64,000 bases of DNA, from contig CM121342.1 of the NCBI GenBank assembly GCA_051530055.1, positions 62,001 to 126,000 on the forward strand, given 5' to 3'. The notes beneath the pieces are model-generated. The model worked only from the letters and a program-made list of their open reading frames with translations. It did no database searches and was not told the DNA's origin. Within the stretch, counting starts at the first letter, position 1. Each line of letters starts with the position of its first letter. The translations under genes and the position numbers were made by a program. Shown one piece after another: positions 20,341 to 31,050 of the stretch. This DNA is from Neoechinorhynchus agilis (lineage: Eukaryota; Acanthocephala).

Positions 20341-22700
20341 CTCCAAATTGCTATGTACCTCTTTTGAGGTTATCGTAGTTACCTTTTTCCACAATGAAGG
20401 GCTTCCCGCCACGTGATAGGCGATCGTACCAAGCATCTGTTGAGGACCATCTTAAACGCCAACTGTTAGGACGAGAAGTCTTAAATTTTTTTAGAAGGAG
20501 TGATTCTTTACCATTGGAAAAGTTTCCTTTCGCCTTTTTTCGCCAATTTATTAACATCAAAGTCGATTCTATATCATGCTTCTGGAAAAACTTCTTCCCT
20601 CGCTCTAGAGGTAGCAGGTACTTCAGTGCTACGCCCGCAAGGCGACTATTGTTCATATCGCTTTGCTACCCCATCAACAAATTTTAAATTGGGGTTAGCC
20701 TTCCTTTTAATTGAGGATACGTCGATCGTTCTCGAGGTGACTGCGGTATCTGCGATGCAAATTCTTTTTACCGGAAGCCCTAATTCGGCATGTCATTACC
20801 CATGCTCTATTGAGCGGAAACTAAGGCCTCCCCTGCTCAGCGGTAAGTTTATCACTCCGCTATTTGTATGCGGGCAGAAACAATAGTCTTTTTAACTTGG
20901 TCCTCTAATGCTTATCAACTTTCCTTAAATCGCTTATTGACATAAACACCGCGTTCTGCAGGTCTACAAGGATACTTGGGAGTTCGTAGTCGTTTCATAA
21001 ATGAGCGGCTTGTGTTGGCGATAGTTGAGCATCCTTGGTTTTGTCCTACAAATCATCGAGAATTGCGAGTGTCTCACTTAATTCGGTTTTACGCCAAGGT
21101 GTACCATCAAGGTAGAATGTGGAGTCACCTTCTCATATGGGTTTTACATTCATCCCATCGATTGCTACAAAAGGCGTACTACCAACGCACAATTTCCAAT
21201 TTTTATAGTATTGTGAACAATTTTGGCATTTCTCGGAAGATAATTTTAGCCCCCTCTCTTAGTTGATGAACAGCTATGCTTGTCACTGCCTTTATTTCGC
21301 CTTCATCCCAATCAGGGCAATGTCGTATGCGTATGATATGCGCGGGACGTAGGTATTCTTGTTTCGGTATCCTTTGCCTCTTGCAGATCGACATCGTCCA
21401 TACAAATGGCAAATGACGTTAGTGAGAGTGGGTCTCCTCGTTTCTCACATCGATCAAATCGAATAGGCTTGGTTGGAGGGCCCTTTGGGCAGTGTATTTT
21501 TTTTAAAAGTGACTTGAATGCGTTCGATATATAACGATTTGTTGTTCGTAATATGTCCGATTGTTAAGCAGGCTCTCAATAACTTTTGCGGGAACAACGT
21601 GACCCCGAGCAGGATTTTTATGCATATGGAAAGCAATAGCATTTAGGCACATATTGCTACAACGCCGTAGCTTGATAATTTTTAATCCCATGGCTTTCGC
21701 TTCGGATTGGTTAGTGGTGCGGCTGGTGAACTTTTCACACCAAAGGTAATCACAATACATCTCATTGACTTCGTCGATATGATTTCGGTTGATCGAACCA
21801 CTGTGATCACGAAGTAGTACTGAAAGTGACTCCAGAAAACCGCGGTACCGATTATGAAGGTAGGTTGACTTTAGCGAGGTAAGTACGAACTCGCAAGCTT
21901 CTGCAGTCGTAAAGCGAGTTGGGCAAACTTCATTGTTCGGTTGATTGCTGGAACAGTAATCACTGCAAACCTTGATACGACGGATGTTGGATCGACGGAA
22001 ACCATCATTAAGGTTGGTTTGAGGCGGAATGTGATTGAGTGCGTCCTTGGATGTGTTTACTTCCGAGATACAAGTGCCAGCCCCAATATGGGTCACTCCG
22101 GAGTGCGCTGGATTGTTTGGCCGATGCACACCTTGTCACACTGGGTACACTATATTTTATACACACCTCGAGGCAAATCATTGCGCCCCTTCTTTTTAAA
22201 CGTCCCTTGGAATAATCGGGTTCGATTTCAATGGGATATGAAGTGGCCATCGATTGGATGGACCGAATAGATGGCAAAGACGTCTACTGTAAATTTGTTT
22301 GCTACTCTCCGCAAACGACTGAACGTTGGTGCAAATGGCATTCCATTTTTACCTTTTTAAACTTTTTATTATTACTAGTCAAACCTTTGCACGCAAAAGT
22401 CCTTCAGTTCACCGGTCCAGGTACAAGGTAATGAGTCTAAATGCTTCATAAAAGTTATTAGGAACTGTGGCTTATGTTCGGCGGTTTCGACCTCGGATTG
22501 ATGTTCGAATAGTTTAACCCTTGACTTTCCAACCGTCACCAGATCGCAATCGGGGCACTTGAGCCCATGTCCCTGAGAGATTGCGTAGACAATTCTGCAT
22601 TCTCGGCTGACTTGTTCAGGGCTTATAATCTTCGCTAAATTGTTTCTCGATGCTTACGTTACGATTGCCGTTTGATTAACAGCTGTTGAGTTATATTCTG
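20341..22700 (-). mobile_element. R2-like LINE copy C, main part (3' of the nested Gypsy element)
   Basis: On the minus strand: a zinc-finger piece LKCPDCDLVTVGKS...FEHQS at ~22570-22500, then PEHKPQF-like sequence, the linker and Myb-like region (22129-21503, including YRGFLESLSVLL and AMGLKIIKLRRCSNMCLNAIAFHMHKNPA), then a jump over most of the RT to motif B (CEKRGDPLSLTSFAICMDD, ~21450), a decayed motif C (AYDIALI, ~21325), LSSEKCQNC, and thumb sequence RTKLKRLLFLPAYK at ~20900. Many stops occur. Bases 20351-20656 keep an open frame that may be part of the region before the knuckle. The copy continues beyond the Gypsy element at 26260-26463. Confidence 0.8.
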
Positions 22701-22830
22701 TGTTATAATATATGCCTGAGCTAGACCTGAACTAGGTTTTATTGAGCCAACGAAACGAAATAACAAAACGAACGTGCGCACACTTGAAACCGCCACTATC
22801 GATCGGTCAATTGTTACGCTCAATATCACA
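22701..22830 (-). repeat. 3' LTR of Gy1
   Basis: A TG...CA-bounded terminal repeat of 130 bases matching 26141-26259. Adjacent host-side bases TTCTG match those on the other side of the element. Confidence 0.9.
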
Positions 22831-25800
22831 ATCACCACCCCTTCAATATTGTTTTTTCCGAACGCGGCAGGACCTCCGGCTTGCCCATTTTCCATGACAT
22901 ACTCCATCCCCATCTTTTCCATTTCAGCGGTATCATTTTCTTTTGCGTCTCCTTAGAATTGAGGGTATTCTTTGCTCATTTTGTTCTCCGATAAATCGCC
23001 TCCAGTGGGAGCCAATCTCTGTGTGGAAACCAATTGGCGATGACCATCGGAGAATTCAATCAGTGCATTCTTTTCATTGGCGCTGATCAGTCCCACTTCG
23101 TTTACCTGGTCGTCAAATTTCCATTTGGGGTTCGTGTTTCGAAAGTAGGCTTTCTCATCGGACGAGATCCAGCCCGGTATGGGTGAGAAGATCTCGCATC
23201 GTCGCCGCAAGTCGAACATTCGCTCATGAGAGGTCTGACCAGTGCTCGTACAAAGTAGCATGCGTATTTTTACGAGTGCCTCATGAAGTACACCGGACCA
23301 TTTGCTTATGGACAGGTTCCTATCGTTTAGCATTAGCTCATCTGTTTTCAAGTAGTATGGCTTAGACAAGTGCGTTTCGACCTAACAGTATTGGCGGAGC
23401 AATCTTGACATGCGAACGCGAACGGGAACCTGGAATATTCATCGATGGCGACTAGTAGATATTGGTACCCACTGTTCGTACGAGGAAGCGGTCCTTCGAA
23501 GTCCATTGATAGACGTCCAAAAGGTCTCGTTGCCTTGACGAGGTGTAGACCTTGTGGCTTGAAAAACCTCGGCTTAATACAACAGCAAACAGGGCAAGCG
23601 GCGATAACTTCACGGATTTCCTGTAAAGAGAAGGCAATATTATTCTGCCTCGTATAATGCTGCATTCTTGTAACACCCGGATGACCAAGTTTTCTATGGA
23701 TTTCGTGGAGTCGTCGTAGTCTCGAACCATTTTCTCCGTCATATATTGCTGCGCAACTATCGCGTGACAGAACGTCGGCAGCTAGATTTTCTCGTCCGGC
23801 GCGATATTTCAATCTATATTTATAGGGGGATAGTTCTCACCTCCAACGAAGGATTCGCTCGTTTCTAATTTTTTTTGAATGTTGTTGGTTGAGATTCATT
23901 GCTTCCTTTTCGACGATATGGTATCGCTTTTCGTGTTTGTTCAATGTCTTCGAAAAGAAGGCCACAGGGCGTCCACTTTGGAATAAAGCCGCTCCAACGG
24001 CGTTTTCCGATGCATCTGTTTCAAGGACAAATTCTTTTCCTTCGTCGATACTATTAATCACCGCATTTTTGATATCGGCTTTTAGGGACTGAATCAAGGT
24101 CGTTATTTCATTGGACAAGGGAAATTTTATGTGATTCGATACCAGGAGCTGAATTCTCTTCGAATAATTCGGAATCCACCGACTGTAGTACTCGAACTTG
24201 TCGGTGGGAGTCGCTATGTCGTTGAGAGGCTTAAATCTGTTAGGGTCAGGTCTTAACTGCCCATCCCCGATTTCGTGTCCTAGCACAAAAGCTCTTTTGA
24301 GTCCATATCTGCTTTTCGAGCCGTATAGTTTCAGTCCTCTCTTGGTCGCCGCTTCCTTGAAACGTTCAAGATTTTGATCATGTTCTTGTTGGGTCTTCCC
24401 ACATATGACTACATCATCCAAATACGAATAAGTATTTCCGAGTTTATTTTCTTCGATGATGTGATTCATGAAGCGTTGGAACACGGCCACACCATTCGTG
24501 ACTCCCATGGGAATTTTCTTGAATCGGTATAATCTTCCGCAAGCTTCGAAGGACGTATAATTTCTCTCTTTGGTGTCTATCGGAACTTGATAGTATGCAT
24601 CCTTCAAGTCAATTTGACTAAACACTGTATTCTTTGCGATATCATTAACTATGGTTTCAATTTTCGGTAACGGGTAGGCATCCAGGTATGTTAACCTATT
24701 TATCGTTTGAGAAAAGTCGACAACAAGTCGTTTTTTGTCGTTTTCTTTTTTAACGAGGACAACTTGAGCACGCCACGGCGAGTTTTAAGTCTCTATAATA
24801 TCATCTTTAAGCATACGTCCTATCTCCGATTCGATAAGTTGAAAATCCGGTACAAAATACGATATAGATTTCGTGGCGATCGGCCGGCAATCAGCGCCCA
24901 AATTTTCGAAAAGGGTCGGACTGAATACGGTCTCGCTTGATGTATGATCGGTAACGGCGGCTGTCAATTCGAGAATGTTTTCCTCTCAATTCAGTTTTAC
25001 TCGTAATTCCTTGTTTAGTTTGATAAAGCACAAACCCAAGATAATGTCACAGCATAAGTCATGCAATGTATAGAATTCTAAATTTTCAATATTCTCTTCC
25101 TCATACTGTACATCGGTATAGGTCTTTCCTAGCGCCCTCTTTGTTGCACGTCCGGATTCCATAGAAACATTCATACATACAGGCTCTGAAACATGATTAA
25201 GTTTTTTCGAGGCGCTGTTGTCGATGAAATTGAAAGAGCTACCGGTATCGAGTAAGGCTTGAAACGTCTTGTTTTGAATCGTTACTGGGATTACCAGCGA
25301 ATCTTAGCGAAATGCCCACTATTTTGGCAGTTATAACACCTGGCTTCGTTAGCAGGACATAGGTTTCTAAGATGTCGCTTATTCCCACAGAAAAAGCATA
25401 TTGATCGACCGGAAAATCCCTCGCTCTTACCGCTACCCATAGCAGCGTTGCAATTCAGATTTTCAGTTATAGAATCAGCAAAGGTAGAATCAGCGACGGT
25501 TAGACTGCGTAAGCATTCGCTGGTTTTACTGTCATCGAATTGTCCCAAATCATCTACCGCACATTTGATACTTTTCGAGATCGTGATAGCCTTTAATAGG
25601 ATCAAATCCTCGATTTCCAACAATCTTCCCCTTATGTTACTCGATTTGATCCCAAAAATAAATGCATCTCGGATGGATTCATCTTTGATATCTTCTCCAC
25701 TATATGTCTTGAAGCCACAATCACGAGCGATGCTCCTTAAGCTCAGGACGTATTGGTCGATGCCCTCCGAATCCAGCTGTTTGCGAGTGACGAGCAAATG

Positions 25801-26140
25801 TCGAGTAAATACAACATTTGGTTTTTTGACATAGAGCTTTTCCAAGGTAGAGAACGCATCGTCAAAACTTTGGGCTTCCTCGAGAAGCTCAAATACATCC
25901 GGTCCAATATTGGCAAATAGGTACTCGAGTTTGTCATCCTTGTTGTTGACCGATTGTATGAGGTACTTGAAGTTCCGTTTCCACAATTTGAATCTTTTCG
26001 CCGAACCGTTTTCATGCGGTAACGTATTGAACCGTTCGATTTTAAAGTTTGGGTTCATTCTTTGGCATGAACTGGTTTAATCGTCCAATAGAGATTTTTC
26101 GTTCTCCATAGAATTCGAGTAAAAGGTTGGCTTAATAAAT

Positions 26141-26259
26141 TGTTATAATATATGCCTGAACTAGGTTTTATTGAGCCAACGAAACGAAATAACAAAACGA
26201 ACGTGCGCACACTTGAAATCGCCACTATCGATCGGTCAATTGTGACGCTCAATATCACA
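26141..26259 (-). repeat. 5' LTR of Gy1
   Basis: A 119-base terminal repeat, starting TGTTATAATATATGCC and ending AATATCACA on the plus strand. It matches 22701-22830. A third, partial copy of this LTR lies at ~59805-59916. Confidence 0.9.
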
Positions 26260-26463
26260 TTCTGTACCATTTGCGTTAACAATCATCAACTGGTTGCTTA
26301 CATCCGGATCGTCGATTGTTTTCTCTTGACTAAGCTGTTGACATTCGTTGTCATTTTTGCGAAGAATATCTGAAGCGGAGGGAGCGCATGGCCCCGGCGG
26401 AGGGGAAATAACTACAGGCTTCGAAAGTTCAATAGCGTTGTTTGTGGTTTTAGACAAGGTAAT
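26260..26463 (-). mobile_element. R2 copy C, extreme 5' part, directly joined to 28S
   Basis: The minus strand is open across the junction with 28S: after a 28S-encoded stop the frame reads VDVAITLSKTTNNAIE and VVISPPPGPCAPSASDIL up to NANGTE, where the Gypsy element interrupts it; the matching continuation is at ~22695. There is no ATG before the interruption apart from one late codon, so any start near the junction would be non-AUG. PPPG-type linkers ahead of the zinc fingers occur in R2 proteins, but this stretch has no catalytic motif; the call depends on its position between 28S and the zinc finger of copy C. Confidence 0.7.
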
Positions 26464-26510
26464 AGCTACGTCCACCGTTTACCCGCGCTTAAATTAACTT
26501 CTTCACTTTA

Positions 26511-26541
<31 letters not shown>

Positions 26542-26626
26542 CGTCAACACCGATTACAGCTATCGCAATGCTTTGTTTTAATTAAACAGTTGGATTCCCC
26601 TTGTCCATACCAGTTCTAGGGCAGCA
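26464..26626 (-). rRNA. 28S rRNA fragment: 5' flank of the classical R2 target
   Basis: The minus strand reads GAACTGGTATGGAC, GGGGAATCCAACTGTTTAAT, AAAACAAAGCATTGCG, GTGTTGACGCAATGTGAT, TTCTGCCCAGTGCTCTGAA, GTGAAGAAGTT and GCGCGGGTAAACGG. This is the highly conserved 28S segment that lies immediately upstream of the R2 insertion site. It ends at GGACGTAGCTATTA, within about 10-15 bases of where the R2 cut would be, and R2 copy C begins. Confidence 0.93.
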
Positions 26627-26639
26627 GTTTAACGTTAAT

Positions 26640-27000
26640 CGGATCCCCGCGCAAGAAGCGAGCGTGCCCGTTTGGATACGCCGAACAAACGCGGAACATA
26701 GCTATCGCTGCCCACAACAATTTGCCGATTATTACAAAAGAGGAAATTGAAATCACTGTCCGAGGAATAAAACCAGGAAGTGCACTCGATCCGGATAAAA
26801 TATCGCTGCGAAACATAAAGGCATTCGATCGCGATATTATTGGATTAACCTTTCTTTTTAATTCTATATTGCAACAAGGACATCCTCCAAAAACATGGCT
26901 GGAGAACAAAACAATTCTCCTACCAAAGAACAACTCAAGCTCTCGAGCATATACGGATCCAAAATCTGTGCGGCCGATCACCATATCTTTGATTTTACTA
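26640..27000 (+). mobile_element. R2-like scrap: start of the RT domain
   Basis: The plus strand encodes LPIITKEEIEITVRGIKPGSALDPDK, then LTFLFNSILQQGHPPKTWLENKT and ILLPKN, then VRPITISLILL. These match the beginning of the R2 RT in copy B (VTAEEIEAVMKGIKSNSALGVDK...PPRAWLENKTLLLPKN). It is cut within the RT fingers and joined to an inverted zinc-finger scrap. Confidence 0.82.
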
Positions 27001-27125
27001 AGTCAAATTTTTGCACACAAAAATCCTTCAGTTCACCGGTCGTGGTACAAGGTAATGAGTCTAAATGCTTCATAAAAGCTCTTATGAACTTTGGCTTATG
27101 TTCGGGGATGTCGAACTCTTAAGAA
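27001..27125 (-). mobile_element. R2 N-terminal scrap duplicated from the 22361-22500 type
   Basis: About 120 bases (AAATCCTTCAGTTCACCGGT and GGTAATGAGTCTAAATGC) match 22375-22490 at high identity. On the minus strand they read PEHKPKF...AFMKHLDSLPCT. Together with the preceding entry, two R2 pieces lie head to head. Confidence 0.75.
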
Positions 27126-27930
27126 AAAACCCATGCTTTCGCTAATGATTGTATGTTTCTAACATTCAATCAACGTTTACTAGCATAAATCGCCTTATAT
27201 TTTTCTATTTTTAGATTTTTACTTTTTTGTTAACATTAATTTTGGGTAAAAGATTTACATTGAAAAGGTGCCTGAGAATGCGTAAATTGTGTGAGGTGTT
27301 AGTAATAATTGTTTGGAAATTGATATTGGGGACATAAAATCATCAAAGAAATATTTAAGATCTTCATGAAGCCGACTAGAAAGGACTAAAATGCACTGTG
27401 ATTTGGATAGACTTAATAAAATCAGATAATCAATACATTGCTCTATTGTGAGTTTCTCCTTAGCCACCCTGTAGGTTTTATTTACAAAAATTATATCATC
27501 AGCATAACACGTCAATGAGGCTGCGGTACACTAGTCAGAGGATAAAGTAGGGTACTCGACGGGGAATCATCATAAGAGAAAGATTTCGTGAATATGATAT
27601 TATAGGTTCTGGAGATTGCATTGTGAAGAATGCAAAAAATTATAGAATTTCCCTAATAAAATGGAGAGCTATTTTGTCAAATTTCTGAGACAATCCCACG
27701 GCAAAAATAGACCGTTTTTATTATGCGTGAGTTACTAAAACTGGATCACTCAAATTGTTTAACACGTAATTAAAATTTATTAATGACGGCAAAAAAAGTT
27801 TTGATTACGTAACCCGATCTTTTGGATGACGTCACTAAAAATTTTGATGTCGTAACTCACATTTGTTGATGACGTTTTAGCGGCGTCACGTTGAACGGAC
27901 CAAGTATTTTATTGTAATATCTACATTGGT
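27126..27930 (-). mobile_element. LINE-L RT scrap (YADD) plus AT-rich remainder
   Basis: Minus strand ~27515-27290 reads CYADDIIFVNKTYRVAKEKL, EQCIDYLILLSLSKSQC and DLKYFFDDFMSP, the RT motif C region of the LINE-L family; a parallel, more decayed copy lies at 38041-38510. Bases ~27590-27530 hold a degraded motif B. From ~27700 to 27930 no gene is seen; GACGTCA-containing phrases recur there every ~25-30 bases. Confidence 0.6.
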
Positions 27931-29424
27931 CAAATGCTTGTTGTCCTTTCTTCATTCGGCGAAAGGAAACTTCTTCCGGCTGCCCGTCATTCACGTGGAA
28001 GAAGTCGCCGCCACACTACAAACAGATTTGCACACATACTCGTGGATCTCGTAGGCCCTCTCCCACCTTCTCAGGGATTCACACACTTGTTGGCGATAAT
28101 AGATCGGTTCAAATGTCAGTTCATTAAAAGAGTGGTAAAGTATTTGGGCTATATGTTGGTTGATGGCAAGTTGTGTGCAAACAGCGAAAAAGTAGATGAC
28201 TTACAAAGAGCAATGGGACCCAGGAACAAAAGAGAGCTGCGTGCGTTTTTGGGAACTGCGAACTTCCTGGATCGCTTTATTCCGAACTTTCAGGCGATCT
28301 GCGCACCCCTATATGATTTGATTAAGACAAAAGCTGTTTGGATATGGCGGAAGGAGCAGACAGCGGTGTTCGAGCGCGTCAAGGAAGCTATCGCGAATCA
28401 CATTTCTTTAAAATTATATGACGAAAAGAAAGCACTAATTTTGGCGTGCGATGCAAGTGACTATGGTATTGGAGCCGCCTTATTTCAGACCGACGGTCGT
28501 GGACCCAGGGAAGCGCCAATCATGTTGACGTCACGAAAACTTAATCCCACGGAAGTGCAAGCGTTTTCATAAATACCTTTATGGGCGACATTTTGTGTTA
28601 GAAACTGATCACCAACCGTTAAAGCACATATTCGGGTACCAGAGGGACCTCAGCAAGATGACCAACGGAAGATTAGTGCGTTGGGCGATAATGCTAAACG
28701 AATATAACTTCGATATAAGATACGTTAAAGGAAAAACAAATTTGTATGCTGACTGCTTATCGAGGTTACCGAACGATCAGAAGAAATTTACTGTTAATTC
28801 AGTAGATGTAAAGTTACTAGCTGCAAATCACCAACAACGCGTTGAGGAGATACAGTTGTCGCGAAAAACGCTCGAGTTAGCAACTAAGCAGGATCGGACG
28901 TTCAAAAAGCTGCGGCAGCAATTGAAATACGGCTGGTCATCTAAAATGGACAGAGTTGATGATGCATACTGGAACCGGAGGGACGAATTGGCGGAGGAAA
29001 ACGGCCTTATGTTATATCAACATAAGCTCGTTATTCCGAAATGTTTGCGAGTGAAGGTACTCGAAAACCTCCACTAGGGACACCCGGGAATAGAGTCGAT
29101 GAAAAGACTCAGTAGACATGTTGTGTGGTGGCCACGAATTGGGGACGACATTGAAAGGTACGTGGGAAGATGCACACATTGTCAAAAATCGAGACCCGCG
29201 ATGCCGAAAGAGCCACTGTTCAGATGGGACATACCACGCCGTGTGTGGAGCCGGTTACATTTGGGTTTGGCGGGCCCAATAAAGAACAAGATGTTCCTGA
29301 TTCTGGTTGATGCTACAAGCAAATGGGTGGAGATATGGAATTTGGGTGAAAAGTCGACTACATCGAATATCATATACAATCTTAAAGATTGTTTTGCGAG
29401 GTTTGGCGTGCCCAATACAATCCG
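27931..29424 (+). mobile_element. Ty3/Gypsy pol fossil (RT end, RNase H, integrase), with a scrap of a second Gypsy integrase at its left end
   Basis: The left ~170 bases encode an integrase scrap (HILVDLVGPLPPSQGFTHLL). From ~28110 a different Gypsy pol follows: KYLGYMLVDGKL, RAFLGTANFLDRFIPNF, RNase H (ILACDASDYGIGAALFQ, then ETDHQPLKHIF), the linker, and integrase with the HHCC region (GHPGIESMKRL...CTHCQKSRP) and the core domain. No LTRs were found near it. It is a broken fossil with a few breaks, of uncertain but moderate age. Its right end stops inside the integrase core where an R2 scrap begins. Confidence 0.87.
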
Positions 29425-30147
29425 TGCCGTCATTGTACCTGCAAAAAAGAGACAGTAATGCATGCCCTTAACGAATGTGACAGTCATATCGACAATGATT
29501 GATCGACACGACCGAGTACAATAAAGGGTTATTTGGTCGCTTCAAAAGAAATTTCAAGGCCGGTAGAGAATTCTCCAAGATAACCGGATAACAACCGATG
29601 GCAAGCTTTACAAGCCCGATTTGATAATAGAAGATGTAAGAAATGAAGATGTCTTTATAGTCGACACCGCAGTTTACTACGAAACCTCACTAGAAAGAGC
29701 CGAGGAAATATCCACAGCTAAAGAAAAATACAACGCTATAAAAGAAACAGTTGCACAATAATTCAACACCAAAGTCTACAAAGTGCATACTGTAGGCCTC
29801 GCTATTGGCTCAAGGGGAACCTACAGTTCTGCTCTGCTCTGCTCAAGAGGCTCAGAATATTCAACATAGAGGGACGAACTGCGATTAATATGGCAAGAAC
29901 AGCCGCAGTAAGTTCGCCACGCGTATTCCATCACTTTAAGGGAAGATATTATCGACGGCGATCTAAATCTGCATCGCTTAAGTAAAAAGCAACTGCTTCA
30001 ATAATAGAGTTGATCTAAATCGCTAGGTATTAACAATCCAACAATATTTCAAAGATAGAAATTTAATTATGAAGACGATTTAACTCAGTATTTACTTCTA
30101 AGAACTGTAACCTTGTAAATTCAAATTTTATTGAATAAATACGCCTC
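29425..30147 (+). mobile_element. R2-like copy D: zinc knuckle, endonuclease and 3' UTR, ending at 28S
   Basis: The plus strand begins with the knuckle CRHCTCKKETVMHALNEC at ~29428, then the endonuclease YKPDLIIEDVRNEDVFIVDTAVYYE at ~29605-29680, then KVHTVGLAIGSRGTYSSAL at ~29775 and a tail (EGRTAINMARTAAV) to ~29910. About three frame breaks occur. A ~230-base AT-rich 3' UTR follows and ends exactly where 28S sequence resumes at TAGCCAAATGCC, the expected 3' junction of a site-specific R2. The left end is fused to a Gypsy integrase scrap. Confidence 0.88.
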
Positions 30148-30179
<32 letters not shown>

Positions 30180-30207
30180 TGCATGAATGGATTATTGAGA
30201 TTCCTAC
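30148..30207 (+). rRNA. 28S rRNA fragment: 3' flank of the classical R2 target
   Basis: Sixty bases beginning TAGCCAAATGCCTCGTCATC and continuing TAATTAGTGACGTGCATGAA, GGATTATTGAGATTCC and ACTGTCCCT. This is the highly conserved 28S sequence directly 3' of the R2 cleavage site, with only a handful of differences from the usual eukaryotic sequence. It is cut off at ~30207 by a LINE-L scrap. Confidence 0.96.
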
Positions 30208-30935
30208 TGTCCCTTAAATCGTTTTATTTTCAGGATGATCCCACCCAGCTCTGTTATTTCCAAACACGTGGTCTTCCCCAGGGATATCCATTATCGCCAA
30301 TTCTATTTTGTCTAGTGTCCCAATATCTTATTCAGAATTGTTCTGTCTGCCGTTCACTTGTACTTTATGCCGATGATCTTGCAGCTGTAATTCGGGAATC
30401 TAACTGTCTTCGCTCTTTATAAGGTCATGTCCTTAATTAATTTTTTTAAAAGCTCACTTTCTCGTATGGGACTTTCTTTAAATCCTACGAAGTCAAAATT
30501 TATTCTTAAATCTAGGTCGGGTTTGAGTAAACGCAAAATCAGGGAGTTTTTATGCATTTTATAATTCCGATTCTCTACCTTCTTATAATAAGATAAACAT
30601 CTTAGGACATATTTTTACGGCAAATTTATCTTGCACCGCCGATATCAATAAACTAAAAAGGCTTTTAAAGGTTGCCCGTGTCAAGGCTAAACGCGCGTTT
30701 AGTCTTGGAATATGCTTACAAGCGACAAAAAATATCTGGAATTCTTGGGCTATCTCTGGCCTAGTGTTCTATTCCAGAGGGAGACCGCCTGAACAACGCC
30801 TGAAATTCCAAATACCTTTCTCAACGCCCTGGCCAAACTACCTTACCCTTGGGGAAAGTTCCCTCGCTGGGCCGCGGAAAAAATGAACAAATGGATCGAC
30901 ATTTCCAAGGACTACATAGGATGTACGTCCTAAAA
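30208..30935 (+). mobile_element. LINE-L (subfamily b) RT to 3' end, degenerate
   Basis: The plus strand encodes FQTRGLPQGYPLSPILFCL (motif B) and LVLYADDLAAVIRESN (motif C), then, after several frame breaks, the thumb/C-terminal signature YSRGRPPEQRL near 30780 and WAAEKMNKWIDISK to a stop near 30930. It is closest to the LINE at 47160-50880 (shared FYQSKGVPQGSPLSPILFCL). The 5' part is absent. Confidence 0.82.
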
Positions 30936-31050
30936 GTCTCCACAGTTTATTATGCTACGTGCTTCGTTTTCGAATAAATCGATTATTATTAAGTGGTTTG
31001 CCACGAAGAAATTAATTTTAGCGCCAGTAAACGGTGGACGTAACTATTAA
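30936..31050 (+). rRNA. 28S rRNA fragment: 5' flank of the classical R2 target (from ~30990)
   Basis: Bases ~30990-31050 read GAAGAAATTAATTTTAGCGCC and AGTAAACGGTGGACGTAACT ATTA. This matches the end of the fragment at 26464-26626 and the conserved 28S segment just before the R2 site. R2 copy E begins right after. Bases 30936-30990 are AT-rich and unassigned. Confidence 0.82.

Larger units (their letters stand above)
22701..26259 (-). mobile_element. Ty3/Gypsy LTR retrotransposon fossil Gy1 (nested in R2 copy C)
   Basis: A compact LTR element on the minus strand. Its short LTRs lie at 26141-26259 (5') and 22701-22830 (3'), both starting TG and ending CA; they are about 98% identical apart from one short duplication, which suggests a fairly recent insertion. 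A 5-bp target duplication TTCTG flanks it. A purine tract (GAAGGGGTGGTGA) precedes the 3' LTR. Parts in order: Gag with two CCHC knuckles (CFFCGNKRHLRNLC), a retropepsin (LLDTGSS), RT with YLDD, RNase H (ETDASENAVGAALF) and part of the integrase including a zinc-binding region. It is broken, with roughly half a dozen breaks, and is shorter than an intact Gypsy element. Confidence 0.92.
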
